From Antitrichia curtipendula (taxonomy: Eukaryota; Streptophyta; Bryopsida; Hypnales; Leucodontaceae): 64,000 nucleotides of DNA. How positions within the stretch are numbered: the first letter of the stretch is position 1; every line of letters starts with the position of its first letter. A program made the translations under genes and the position numbers. This document shows positions 50,729 through 62,800 of the stretch, in pieces. The notes below the pieces were generated by a model. The model made no database searches. It saw only the letters and a program-made list of their open reading frames with translations, and was not told where the DNA came from. The DNA is taken from assembly GCA_951230915.1 (NCBI GenBank), contig OX579642.1:8618001-8682000 (forward strand), written 5' to 3'.

Positions 50729-52911
50729 CTAGAATTTCTCATTGATGTGGGCAATCTCAAGCAAGAGCCGGTGCAGGGACTGAGGTTTCGAAAAGAACGG
50801 GCAGTGGTCGCTGCCTCGCAAGGTGAAGACGCGTTCCGGCGGATTCTCCTCGATGACTGCATGTTGGGCGGGGAACGGTATGGCTTGATCCGCCGTGGTG
50901 GAGATGTAGAACCGCCTCACCGTGCCGTAGTTCATTTGCGTCAACAAGAGCTTCTCCATGGCTGGGGCGAACGGCGTTGCTCGCATTGAGTGCGTTGCCA
51001 AGGCCACGTCCTGCCACAGATTTTGCCACGATTGGAAGTTTGAAAGCAATTTTGGCCGGGCATGCAAGAAAAATACACTGCGCTGATTTATCTTATTAGT
51101 GAGTCGGAGCGTAAAGTCTGTGTCCTTACAAAAAAGAGAAATAAATTGGGTTCAAATTAGTACAATATTAATTTTTCACCACTGCAATTAACGCACACGG
51201 GAGACTCTTGGGATATACACAGGGAATGTTCACTGACGAGTAGCAATTTGAGAGGGTTGAGTGCAAGGATTACCTTCGCTGGGCACGTGTTGAAGAAAAG
51301 ATCCGCAGTTAAGCCTTTGTCAAACGTAAGTGCAGTGGGTGGTTTCCTTCTTCCGTGCCCATAGATAAATTTTTGAGCCTTGGCCATGAGCGCGTCCGGA
51401 TTTTGCACCTACGCAATGATACTTGGCCAGTAATTAAGAAAGCAGTTGGAATCTAAGTGAAATGACATTACCACAGAAACGCAGGAGATACAACGATAGT
51501 AACGACTGCTCTTTTTAAAGGATACTTACCCGCCGCCGCTGTGGTTAAGAAGATGCTACGGATTTTCTACACATTTTCGATGTTCAAGTACAATTTCAAC
51601 TCGGGCAAAGATAATTGAAGGATTTGAATAAGCTTACATGCTTTTGCAGGATATCAAAGGCGCTTTGGTTGTTGCTGACCATAGTTGCTGCAATGAAGAT
51701 AGCCTTGGAAATCAGTCCTGGAAAGCACTCCATCGCATAGGAGATGCATGCACCCCCTATGCTGTGACCTACCAGGATTACCTATCAAAAAACACGCGAC
51801 CCTGGTTAGAGCATAAGCACTAAAACATAAATGATTGTTCTTCTGCACTCCGTATTGCTTAGAGTTTCTGTACACCGGTATCGCAATATATTACTATGTT
51901 GATCGGTTTAGTTTCAAAACTGACAACCAATAATCAGGGCAAATGAGTGAAGAAAGCACTAAGTAAACAAGTCATTCATGTACGACTTCCAACTTCCGGC
52001 ACTTGAGGCTGGATCTATAAAGTTATTCATACTAGCATCGAGTCAAACGAAAGAAAGTTTGGGGCATTCGTGAACTCCAGAGAATCGTATCATGGAAGTG
52101 GTTTGACATTCAACCTTTTCATGGCCCGTTGTAGTTTCAATTTTTTTCAAGACATCCAGAAGAGGCTTTGAATACTGTTGAAGGCTTGAGATACGATTGG
52201 GGTCTGTTGGCTCGATGCCAGAGCCCATTAAGTCAATTGCAGTGGCCTTGAAGCCGGAGTCCTCAAGCAAAGCTATCGATTTGTACCAACACCATGCTCC
52301 TAGACCTCCTCCGTGCACCAGTACGAAATGTGAACTTTCCAGGTTCACATCCATGTACCTATCCTGAAATTCAACGAAATTGTGAGTTCAAGACCAAGTA
52401 GAGCAACCAGGTCATGCAGGAACTCCAACAGAGCTGATATGAGTTCAAGTGTTTAGGATATCCAGAGCATATCATCAAATTAAAATGACGATGTAAGAAA
52501 CGAAAGACAATACTGACAGTTGATTTGCGAGCTAATAAACGCATGCAACATAATCAGCAACGAAGAAATGAACTGAACCTTTCTTAGGTGCATAGATGGT
52601 ACGGGGTCGAGCAAGGAGTCAATGTCTCTCCGAACTTGAGTACTGTAGCTCCTTGAAAAATCGAGCCTCCCATAATTTGCCCTTCCAGAGTAACTGTGTC
52701 TAGGGGGGTCTATAGAAGTCTCTTGAAGCATTTTGCTCTGTGAACTCAAACTAGCAATGTATAGCTCATGCTTTGCCATTACCATTGCCTGGTCCCTGAT
52801 TGTTTGCTCATCCAGACCTCCTGTTTTATTGGAAACTTGTTTCGGGCACTCTTTCGGCTTCTTGTCACCCTGCTTCTTTTTGAAACGAATGCGCGTAAAT
52901 TGATTCCCCAT
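50729..52911 (-). CDS. Methylesterase of the MES11 type (alpha/beta hydrolase)
   Basis: Five exons join without a frame break: 52,911-52,579, 52,363-52,115, 51,781-51,638, 51,408-51,274 and 51,010-50,729. All four introns are GT-AG and phase 0, giving 380 residues; Arabidopsis MES11 is about 390. The family hydrolyses carboxyl methyl esters of plant hormones and related compounds, though activity of this subgroup is poorly known. Visible motifs: oxyanion-hole HGGG at 128-131, nucleophile in GHSIGG with Ser201, Asp328 (TTADQAIPF) and His356 (RGSDHCPFF). The start MGNQFT at 52,911 fits N-myristoylation (Gly2, Thr6); relatives carry a similar MGN start and are annotated as chloroplast proteins, so location is open. 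Residues 1-111 are the variable, basic and Ser-rich N-terminal extension of this subgroup. As I recall, the Arabidopsis MES11 nucleophile position is Asp; here it is Ser, so this copy should be catalytically competent. Confidence 0.93.
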
Positions 52912-55655
52912 CGTTAATGATGTCAAAGCTTCTACAGCCAAGCAGTAGATTTGTAGCACTAATCACGAGCCAAGTTCTATGCTTTATCTCATCTGCAACA
53001 CGCAGGTACGGTCATTTCTTTGCAGTAGCAAAAGACGACAATCTCAGATCGAGATAGGTCAATTAACATCAGAAGATTCCAGATGGCAATCATTTCATCC
53101 AACTCGAATAAAGTATTTCGCATGTTTTCGAAACTTTGACAACATAATTTAACTACACTCTGGGGAAAAGGATCGCCGATTAGAAATATACACCAGAACA
53201 TGGAGATCAAGGATTTGAAAGTAGAGAGTTATGACTTCGCTTGCCTCAGCACAGTTAGCTGCGGGGTCAAATATTTCAACTATCCTAAATGCTAACTACT
53301 AAAAGCATTGTGTGGAAGCAGATTTAGTTTGAATGGTCCAAGCTATGGACGTGTCTGTGTGAAGAAGAGAAAAAACGAGCTAAAATCTACTGACAAAAAG
53401 ATTACTAAGCCAGGAACCATGTATTTCTGTTTGTTTAGACAAATCGCCACTGCATGACGGATAACACCTGATAGAATTCGGGTATGGTGGCGCACTATTT
53501 GTGGAAAGCCTCTCTCCTTTCAAGACTACTTCGAATTCGCAGGATACTAGCTAATAATCGCAAGTGAACATGTGAGGTTGATTGAAGGAATTATGTGTGC
53601 CTACATACATCACATAAATGTCGAACTAAGGCCCGAACCAAGCATTTCATTAAAAATGCAACGAAATTTGTGAGATAAGAAGTATGCGGTTGTAGCTCGA
53701 GGCCGTAGTACAAGGTACATCAGGTTTCTAGGAGCGAGAATTCGGGTTAGAAACTTAAGATGCGAATTGAATACGAACAAATGTGAATATACGTACCTCA
53801 TGTTGCCATAAATTTGTAATCATCCTCCATAAATTGCAAAGACAATCTCTTTTCAGAAACAGACGAGAACGTAATGAAAATGCTGGTCAGCTACACGGTC
53901 CACACACACTACGCCATAAAGTTTCTCAATAAAAAACAGTTTTTGTTGATTGGCAGTGAAGTAGCGCCTCGCAGTCGCCATACTTCGTGAGATCTGTCCA
54001 GTACAATGCCGCACTTCTCCAGAGAATTCCCATTATCAGAAGCTCATAACCATCGATGAAGCCTCGAGGCTATTCTCGTACAGCCTATGACTATTCACCT
54101 CCACCGAGACCAACTCAGTGAACTCACCAGTCCCACTGTGGACATTCTGAAAATCGATCATAGCAACATAAACACCTGCCTCATTGTCGTGAGTGGCAAG
54201 GAGTACTCTTCACGGAACTATCTCTTGGAGCATAATTTTCAGGGAAACTGGCAGCATCGGTAATAATTATTCGGTGGAAGACAATGAAAGATGCCTCGGT
54301 CAATACTAATGCCTTATCGTCGCTACTCCGGTTACCGCTGTAACCATACCACAAGGTTCACCTCATAGTTCTTGTCTCCAGTCTCGCAAACTAGCTTGTA
54401 CTCGCTCGAGACGTTGCTAAATTGCTCCTCTCAATCCTATTCACCACTTCCCCTGCATACCGAGCTCCTGCAAAATACTCCTCAAAAAATCCAAAACTCC
54501 ATTGCTAACGCTGTTGTCAGCGCTCGCATCACACGCCACCTACGGAGCTCTTAACGCCACCAGCAAGAACTCTCAGCAACTGCAGAGAAATCAAAGAAAC
54601 TCTATGATTAGTGGCCTTCCCAAAACGAACAGCTGACATGCAGGCGTACTAGCTAAGACTACTTAGTCCTGTCAGATGTCTGATCGGTTACTGCGACACT
54701 CGATTTCAGCTTCCAGTCGACGCTTTCTAAAAGCTGCGAGCCTTTTGCAGTCATTTTACCAGTTCTTGAAGCCAGTTCTTGCAGCACCGTATACATAAGC
54801 ATCACTACGTCACACGGAAATGAGTTCTTCGCGTAACCGCACCTGACTAGAAATTACAGACACCACCGCCTTCACTCTCAATCCCAAAATGTCCCGGTAT
54901 CACAGCGAACATAAAATGAAACCTCCGCCTCTCCATAACGACACACCTTCACTCTCGCCTCGCTCTCTCGTCCACATGATCAGTTGATCACCTGACTATA
55001 ATTTAAAAATTCAAATCTCCGCGCGCTAAGTTAGCTACTAATGCCAAGGTCGCATTAAGACATTGTCACGTACATTTAAAATTCTGTTGACGTTACGCAT
55101 TCGAAACTTCCGTCCGTCCATAGCCGAGCTAGTGCACACCATAATAATTATTGAATGCTCACGCCGCGCTAACTACCACGCGGACCTAAGCAACGACGAG
55201 GCGCGGCTTGATTAGGCCATTAATGTGCCAAGAAGGTTCTTAATGCAACTCGCAGTTGCGCTTTAATGCGTACAAGGCATACACTCGAAGATGCTCTTGC
55301 CTCTGGCGCTTCTTCTACAGCCCTACTAACAAACAGACAGAGAGCCAAGGCTCTTACGGGGGCAATCTACTTGGGGATACTGAGCTCCTGTTGTAGAGTT
55401 ATAACAACGCAGCTGCAGCTCCCTGCCATGTCCAGAGCCAGAGTCTTCTAGTCCAGGATGGTGGCAGGATTTCATTCATCCGTCTCCTCCTCATCCGTTG
55501 TAACATTCATCCGATGCATTGAGGAGGGACGAAGGCTTCACGGTAGAGTTTTAACCCTGGGAACACGTGGCTCCCCATGACTAAGGTAAACACCAAATTA
55601 CTTCGATTATTGGATCGATAGGTGTATTTTTTTGTTTTTATGGTTAATTCATGAT
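52912..55655. other. 5' flank of the methylesterase gene, intergenic
   Basis: GC content is higher than in the left half of the window. Frames of 60-73 codons occur on both strands without recognisable products. The promoter of the methylesterase gene should lie here, but I found no clear TATA box. Confidence 0.45.
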
Positions 55656-56130
55656 CCCTTAGGGATCAAGGACTCTTTTTTGAAAAAAAACACTCAAAAC
55701 TATCATTTCTATTGCAAAGAGTAAAAAAATTTGGAAATTGTTGTCTTTGCACATTTAACCATAGGATCTAACACCTAACTAGTATAAGAATGTGTAGAAA
55801 AAAATTCAAAATTTTTTCCCAGACAAATTGCAAGAAATTTGTGTTTAAAGTGAAGAAAACAAGTTTTTTAGCATAATGCGTGATTAGATTTTTCAATTTT
55901 GAGCCTTCTTAACTAAATATTTTTGCACTACATAGTTTTGAGCTTTAAATCTTCATAGTGGATGATTGAGTTGAGGATCTAGGAAAGAAAATTCAAATAA
56001 ACTTAATTTTCATTCTTAAAAAAAATTGTTAAATAGAAGTAGGTATAAGATAGAAGAAAAATCCAAATTATTAATATCTCTAAGATAGAATTAAAACACA
56101 CTAATTCCAACGATGAGATTGTTCTGACAA
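55656..56130 (+). mobile_element. Relic of the TTAA-flanked family with an unfilled site
   Basis: It matches the older copies at 19,352 and 26,081: 'aaacactcaaaactatcat', then 'ccataggatct'. At 56,029-56,032 it has one TTAA in the context 'attgttaaatagaagtagg', at the point where the 19.3 kb copy is split by a younger element. Confidence 0.6.
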
Positions 56131-56811
56131 GCAAACTCGGGGATGCTAGTTTGTGAGCTTGTGAGCGTGAGCCTGTGAGCCTCCATTTTTTTATCCATTT
56201 AGTATTCCTAAATTTGTTCAAGTCCTATGACCGTGGAAATAAATGTAAGGATCTATAGTCCAAATGAATAACAAATGAATATATTCCTATGAGATTTTGC
56301 CCCCCAGAATTGAACCATTCTATTTTTTTTAAATGAAATATTATAAAATAGGAGGTTTTTGAATGTAACACATAATGAAAATAGGTGTATATAGTGGTTT
56401 AGAATATCTCAGTACAAGATATATATTAAAATAATACAATGCAACATAATACCAAAATTTTAAGGGAACATTTATCAATTTAAAAATAGAAGGGACTATA
56501 AATATGGGTTGTAGAGATTGAATATAAATTGAATGATAGGCAAAATTTTACAAGCATTAGAGCATGAACAATGGTCTTGAGCTTATAACTAAGTGATAAA
56601 TGTAGTCTTAATTGTTGACCTTCATGTAAATTTAATGAATGAATCATAAGCTCAAGACAATTTGGGCATAGACAAGCTCAAAGGCAATGTGGACATGAAG
56701 TGAAGTTGAAGGCCATCAAATGGAATTGTTGCCATTTGCCACATCATGCATAGTTAGATTTAGTTAAACAAAAAGTAAATAGAAATGAAATATAAAAGCA
56801 TGAAATTGAAC
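56131..56811. other. 3' flank of the ParB-methylase-like gene
   Basis: AT-rich; no gene seen. The 3' untranslated region of the minus-strand gene should lie at its right edge. Confidence 0.5.
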
Positions 56812-59800
56812 TCAAATATCGTCTGACTCAGATGCACTGAGTTCGAAATAAGAACATACTCTGGGATCATAAGATCTATGAGGTGATAAAGAGATTGAAG
56901 ATGAATCAGATGAAGCATCAACATAAGCTAATGCTAAATGTTCGGCATAAATAGGTAGGCCACAAGGACTCAAAGAAAGACTTCTAAGAAATCCAGGATG
57001 TCGATAAAAAGGCAAAGTGCGTCTTGGTGATGGACTCATCCAACTGCAAACAACAAATCATATGTTTGAGTATATAGTAACAAATTAAAATTAAAAATAC
57101 AAAACTTTGAATCGAAATTATTGAAAAATAAAAATAAAACTTACTCACATAAGTCAAGTAGTTCGACATCTTCAATTGGAGAGTCATCATCAATCTCCAT
57201 ACCATCATCCGAGGTAGTAGAATCAAGAGCCTTGGAGATGATTGTAGGTGTTTGTAATGGCTTCAGTACCTCATCAAAGAGCTTGGCATCACTTTCTAAT
57301 GCTAAAATATGACGATTAGATGAATGAGCTGCTTTGATGGAAGAACCTGTATAAGACAATAAATTGACATTACAAATACATTAGAATTTAAGGATAGATA
57401 GAAAAATCAAATTAGAAAATACAAAAAACAATGATTCAATGATATAGATTACAATACCTGTAGAGGCAGTCATGTCTGCCACAATACCACTTGTAGGGGT
57501 CAAGCCATGAACAAAAAGCTTCATGAAAACCTTTGACTTCTCCTTAGCACCCCTCCATGGCTTGCCATCTTCCTTTCTACGTGATTGAGTTGTCGTCGTA
57601 ATAGTGTTGAAGAGGACGTCATCTATAGTTAAATCAACCTCAGGAATTGAGGGATCAATAGAAATCTGAAGCTCTTGAGGTTGCCTAGCAATGGGAGAGG
57701 CAAATGATCGAACCAACAACAAAGCCTTGAACTTCAAAGTCTGCAAATCAAAATTAAAACCAAGTTAGATTGTACATTTAAACGCAAAATTCATTATAAT
57801 AAAAGACTTCAGTGAATTTGAGAAAATACTGTTCAGGTCCAGTCCACCTGATCTGCACCAGAGATTGGAAAACTGGAATGTTGAAGTGACGATAACTTAC
57901 TCAGATTTTGTCCAAACTGGGCATATGAGGTGTTTTTTGACATCTACAGAATCTGTAGATGTCAAAAAACACCTCATATGCCCAGTTTGGACAAAATCTG
58001 AGTAAGTTATCGTCACTTCAACATTCCAGTTTTCCAATCTCTGGTGCAGATCAGGTGGACTGGACCTGAACAGTATTTGAAATCAGAGATTGGAAATAAC
58101 GAATATGGTGTTACTTGAAATCAAAATAAATGACATCTACAAGTGAATCAAAGCTAAAAACAAAAGATTGAAAGTAGTACTTACAAATTTGGATGGATTC
58201 ATAGGATTGGCCAAATGTAAGCAATTTATGATAGTCCACTCATCCTTGATCTTCAACTTGTAGTTCTTGAAGAATCCAGCCACTTCTCTCTTCACTGTGG
58301 AACTGTTAGGATAAAATAGAAGAAATGCTCCATCATCATGAAGATAGGTAAGAGAGAATGCCATCATTACTTGGAGGAAACTTGGAATGCTAGCATTCCA
58401 ATGAGGAATTTCAGATGATGGATTTGAAACCCCTGGAATTGGAAGACCATCTGGATATTCTGCAATGATGAGGTCTATAGCTGGTCTCTTTTGGATTTTG
58501 CCATCAAAAAAGAACTCTCTACCTTCACCAACCTGTAAAGATAAATTTCAAAAATGTTAATTCATAATAGAAGATGTCAATGTCAAAGAAGAACAAAAAT
58601 GAGAAGATGTAAATGATGTAGAATATGTAAGATTACATAACAATCAAAATGAGATGGAAATAAAACAAATAAACTAACCTTTGAGAGAAAAGCCACAATG
58701 TTCTCATATGGTACTCCAAATGTACCATTCTTCTTTTTTTCCTCAATGATTCTAACAAAAGAATCGTTCAAGATTAGATCAGAAGATGTATGATTGGTAG
58801 ACAAAGGAGCCAATATACTCCTCATACCTTTAAGCTTGGGAGGTAGCTCAAAAATAGGAGAGGAGGTTGGTACTAAAACCACGGGAGTAGAAGACGTCTT
58901 CTGGCGCTTTAAAGCAGGGAGTGTAGCTTCAACATTCGAAGATGAAGGTCCAGTAACCACAAGGCTCTTGATAGTGTCTTGAACTAGTACATCTTCACTG
59001 GAATCATCAAGTTCAACCACCAACTTCTTTAACCTGGTCTTCCTGGTCTTCTTGGTTGCCTCCTTATCTGCTTTCTTAGGAACATCTATAGCTGTACCCT
59101 TGAAGGCGGGCTCAATAGAATCTCGAAGGACAATATCAAAAGTTGGTGGTCTTTTGAAGGGACAATCCAAATACCACCCACATTTTTCCCAATGTATGGG
59201 ATCCCAAGATGCCATGATCCCCTCTGTGAACATACACTCTTCACTTTCTTTGTCCAAATAATTGGCAAAGAAAGTGGGAGTCTTGGAAATGGCTTTGGCA
59301 GGGAAGAGGACATACTTGAAGTATCTATAAAGCACCCTTTGCATGGCTGACTTGAAGTTGAATTGCTTCTCTATCTTATTATTCTTGTGAACCCCCTTAT
59401 CCACAGCAAACTCACGGAAAAATGCAGTATCCCACAACAATATGCGCATAGTCTCCACATAATCAAAAATGGTAGGCAAAGAATCCATACCATCAGGAAG
59501 ATAGTTAATAGATACGTCCAAATCAGCCACTGTAGCATTGAAGAGTTTTTCGGTCTCAATAGCCAACTGCCATGCACATAAATTGTAAATTAGAAGAATG
59601 TTTTGACTGATCCACAAGGTTCAAAGAATACACCATATTCATTGTAATGAAAGACTTTAGTGAATTTGAGAAAATACTGTTCAGGTCCAGTCCACCTGAT
59701 CTGCACCAGAGTTTGAGAAACTGGAATGTTGAAGTGATGATAACTTACTCAGATTTTGTCCAAACTGGGCATATAAGGTGTTTTTTGACATCTACCGAAT

Positions 59801-62800
59801 CTGTAGATGTCAAAAAACACCTTATATGCCCAGTTTGGACAAAATCTGAGTAAGTTATCATCACTTCAACATTCCAGTTTCTCAAACTCTGGTGCAGATC
59901 AGGTGGACTGGACCTGAACAATATTTGAAATCAGAGATTGGAAATAACAAATATGTAATGAATATGGTGTTAGAATTAATACTAAAACTATAGGAAAGAA
60001 AGATAAGTACTTACTTGAGCCCACCATGTAGCTTTATGAAGCCACTCTGGAAATTCAAGGTCACTGAATTTTGGTTTAGGGAACTTGAGAGCCTCACGAA
60101 GAGAAGGAGACTTGTTCCATCTCTCAAGCCACTTGATCTTCATGGAAGTATCCATTGTTGAAGTTTCCAACATCCAAAGTTTCTCTTGGGTCATCTCCGG
60201 ATTGTCGTCATGAGTTTCATAGTGAAGCTTGACTTGCTCCAAAAATGCAATCGTATGTTTTGGATCTGCAATGGGAAGCTGCTTCTTCAATTCGGAATGA
60301 GAAGCCACCTTGACCTTATCAATAGCTTTGGAGGCCCACTCAGAAACTGCAGTTGAAGTCCAATCCGCGGAATCGGGATACTTTTCATAGAATTTTCTTT
60401 GAGCAGCAGCAGCAGCATCCCCCAACTCTTGCTGCACAACGTAAAGAAAATTTAAAAATAAACATAAATGTTCATGAAAACAAATGTTTTGCATAGGAGA
60501 ACAAGGGATATGAAATCAAATTAAAAAGAAGAACTAATGTCAAGAAGCTTAAACATTCAAGAAAATATGAAAAGTAGAAAATGAAATAAAGAAGTAAACC
60601 TGGTACAAGACTCCATTTAGAGCCTCAATAGTTAGAGTGAACCAAGTCCTGTGTTTTGATTTTTGCTTGGCTTCAGCTGCAGCAAGATCCTCCTTAGAAA
60701 CAAGTTTCTCAAAATACGACAGTGGCTGCCCGGCAATATTATGAATGCGATAGAGCTTGTGAACAAGATTTATGGAAACATGGGACTTCTGGTTTCGCCT
60801 GCCAAAACAAAATTTACTATATTAAATCATATAAATTAAACATTCAATTAAAAGAAGGTAGGACATAATGATTCAAAGTGAACAAACATTGGAAACGGAA
60901 GACTTGAATAAAATGGAAATTCATCAAGGATGATAAGGAAATACCAATTGACTTCATGTAATGTTGTCAATGTAGTTGCAACATCCCCTTTGACTTCCAA
61001 AATGATACTTTCAACCGCATAATGCCATTGAAAGTCGTCCGTATGATCTCGGTTGATAAGAGGTAACCATGCTTGCAAACGATGGTTTCCATCCCATACC
61101 ATGAACATCTTGCCAGAGAAAACTTTGAGATCTTCATCGTTTTGCAATTCTCTCTCAAATGCAGCATTTGCTCTCAGCCAATTTGGACTCCAGGTTTTGA
61201 TAATGTCATCCGTGACATCCACTGTCTTCCCTTCATTGTTTTCCAAGGCAACATAGAAAACGCCATTTCCTTCCATATAACCACAAGTAACAAAGTGTGC
61301 AGCTAAATTCATGACATCATTCTTCAAGAAAAGCCTCACCACTGGTAGAGATATCATACGGCATAAAGGAATGTTGATCTTTGATTTAGCTCGTGGTTGA
61401 TACCTCAAGTGCTCAAGACGAGAAGAAGTATTCACAGTCTCCTTCTTCAAAAATCCATGCAACTCTAACTCAAGTTGATTTTGAGAAAGAGGCTCAAGTA
61501 TAGCATTGGCTCTTGGTGCTTGTGGATCTCCTTCTGCCGGCATCCCCAAAACAATGTATACATAAAGATTAGAAGAAGTTTTGGTGGAGGCCCAAGAATT
61601 TTCAGCATAAAATGACATAGATAGCATACATTCATAAGCAAATGTGTGTCTCAAAAAGTGTGGCCGTCAACGGCTGGGGTCTAAGGTTTCCTAGAAAATT
61701 TCAGATTTTGATAAGCATTGAGGAACATAGCATACATTCATAAGCAAATGTGTGTCTCAAAAAGTGTAGCCGTCAACGGCTGGGGTCTAAGATTTCCTAG
61801 AAAATTTCAGATTTTGATAAGCATTGAGGAACATAGCATACATTCATAAAAGAATATATGTCTCAAAAAGTGTGGCCGTCAACGGCTGGGGTCTAAGAAG
61901 TGTCTAAAAAATTTAGCTTTAGACAAACATAGCAATGTAGTATATTTTGACAAGCAATTTATGTCTCTAGAAGCATGGCCATTAACGGCTACGGCCCAAG
62001 GTCACAAAGATTTCAGCATTTGATCAAATCCCTAATGTTGTATAGAGCCAAAAGAATTCAGCATTAGCCTAAATCCTTAATGTTTCGTAGAAGGAAATGT
62101 ATGTCTCAAAAGTGTAGCCGTCAACGGCTGGGGTCTAGGAAGGCTCACGAAATTGTAGCACCTTGATTCTGAAATTAGAATTCCGAAAATTGTGTCCGTT
62201 CAAGGCTGTTCATTAGAGAGGAAGAAAAGAGCCGAAAAAAGCGCAGCCGTTAACGGCTGGGGTCTAGGAAGGCTCACAAAGTTCTAAACTGGAATGCAGA
62301 AAAGCGTGGCCGTCAACGGCTGTCCATTAGAGAGGCGATATTGAACGCAAAATAGGATCTGAAAAAGTGTAGCCGTCAACGGCTGGGGTTTAGAGAGGGC
62401 AAAAAAATTAGCCACGCACCTGGATTGGCTTCATTCGGTGTACTTGCTGTCCTCTTCTCTTCCTGGATCGTCATTTCTCTATGCTCATCTCCACGCTCCA
62501 AAACCGCCGCATCTCCCGCAGCAGCCTCTCCTGCAGCCTCCCCTTCCTCCATCGTGAAAGTTTCTTCCTCCGGTACCTTCAAAGTTCAAAGACAATGTGC
62601 GAAGAAACCACAAGGTTTAGGTGAAAGCAAGTGTCCAAAAAAAAACAAGTATAAAATTGGTAGATGTATCTCAAAGGAATCATGCAAAGAATTTTTTCAA
62701 TTTTCAAAATTTTAAGCCAAATTTTTTTGTACTTGTAGATTCTTCAGGTCAGAATTACTCTGATTTTTTTCAAATTTTTTGGACACTCGAGCGATTTTAC

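Noticed and set aside
59647..59853. 68-codon plus-strand ORF over the intronic hairpin
   Set aside because: It reads through one arm and into the other, ends within the inverted repeat and has no support as a gene.
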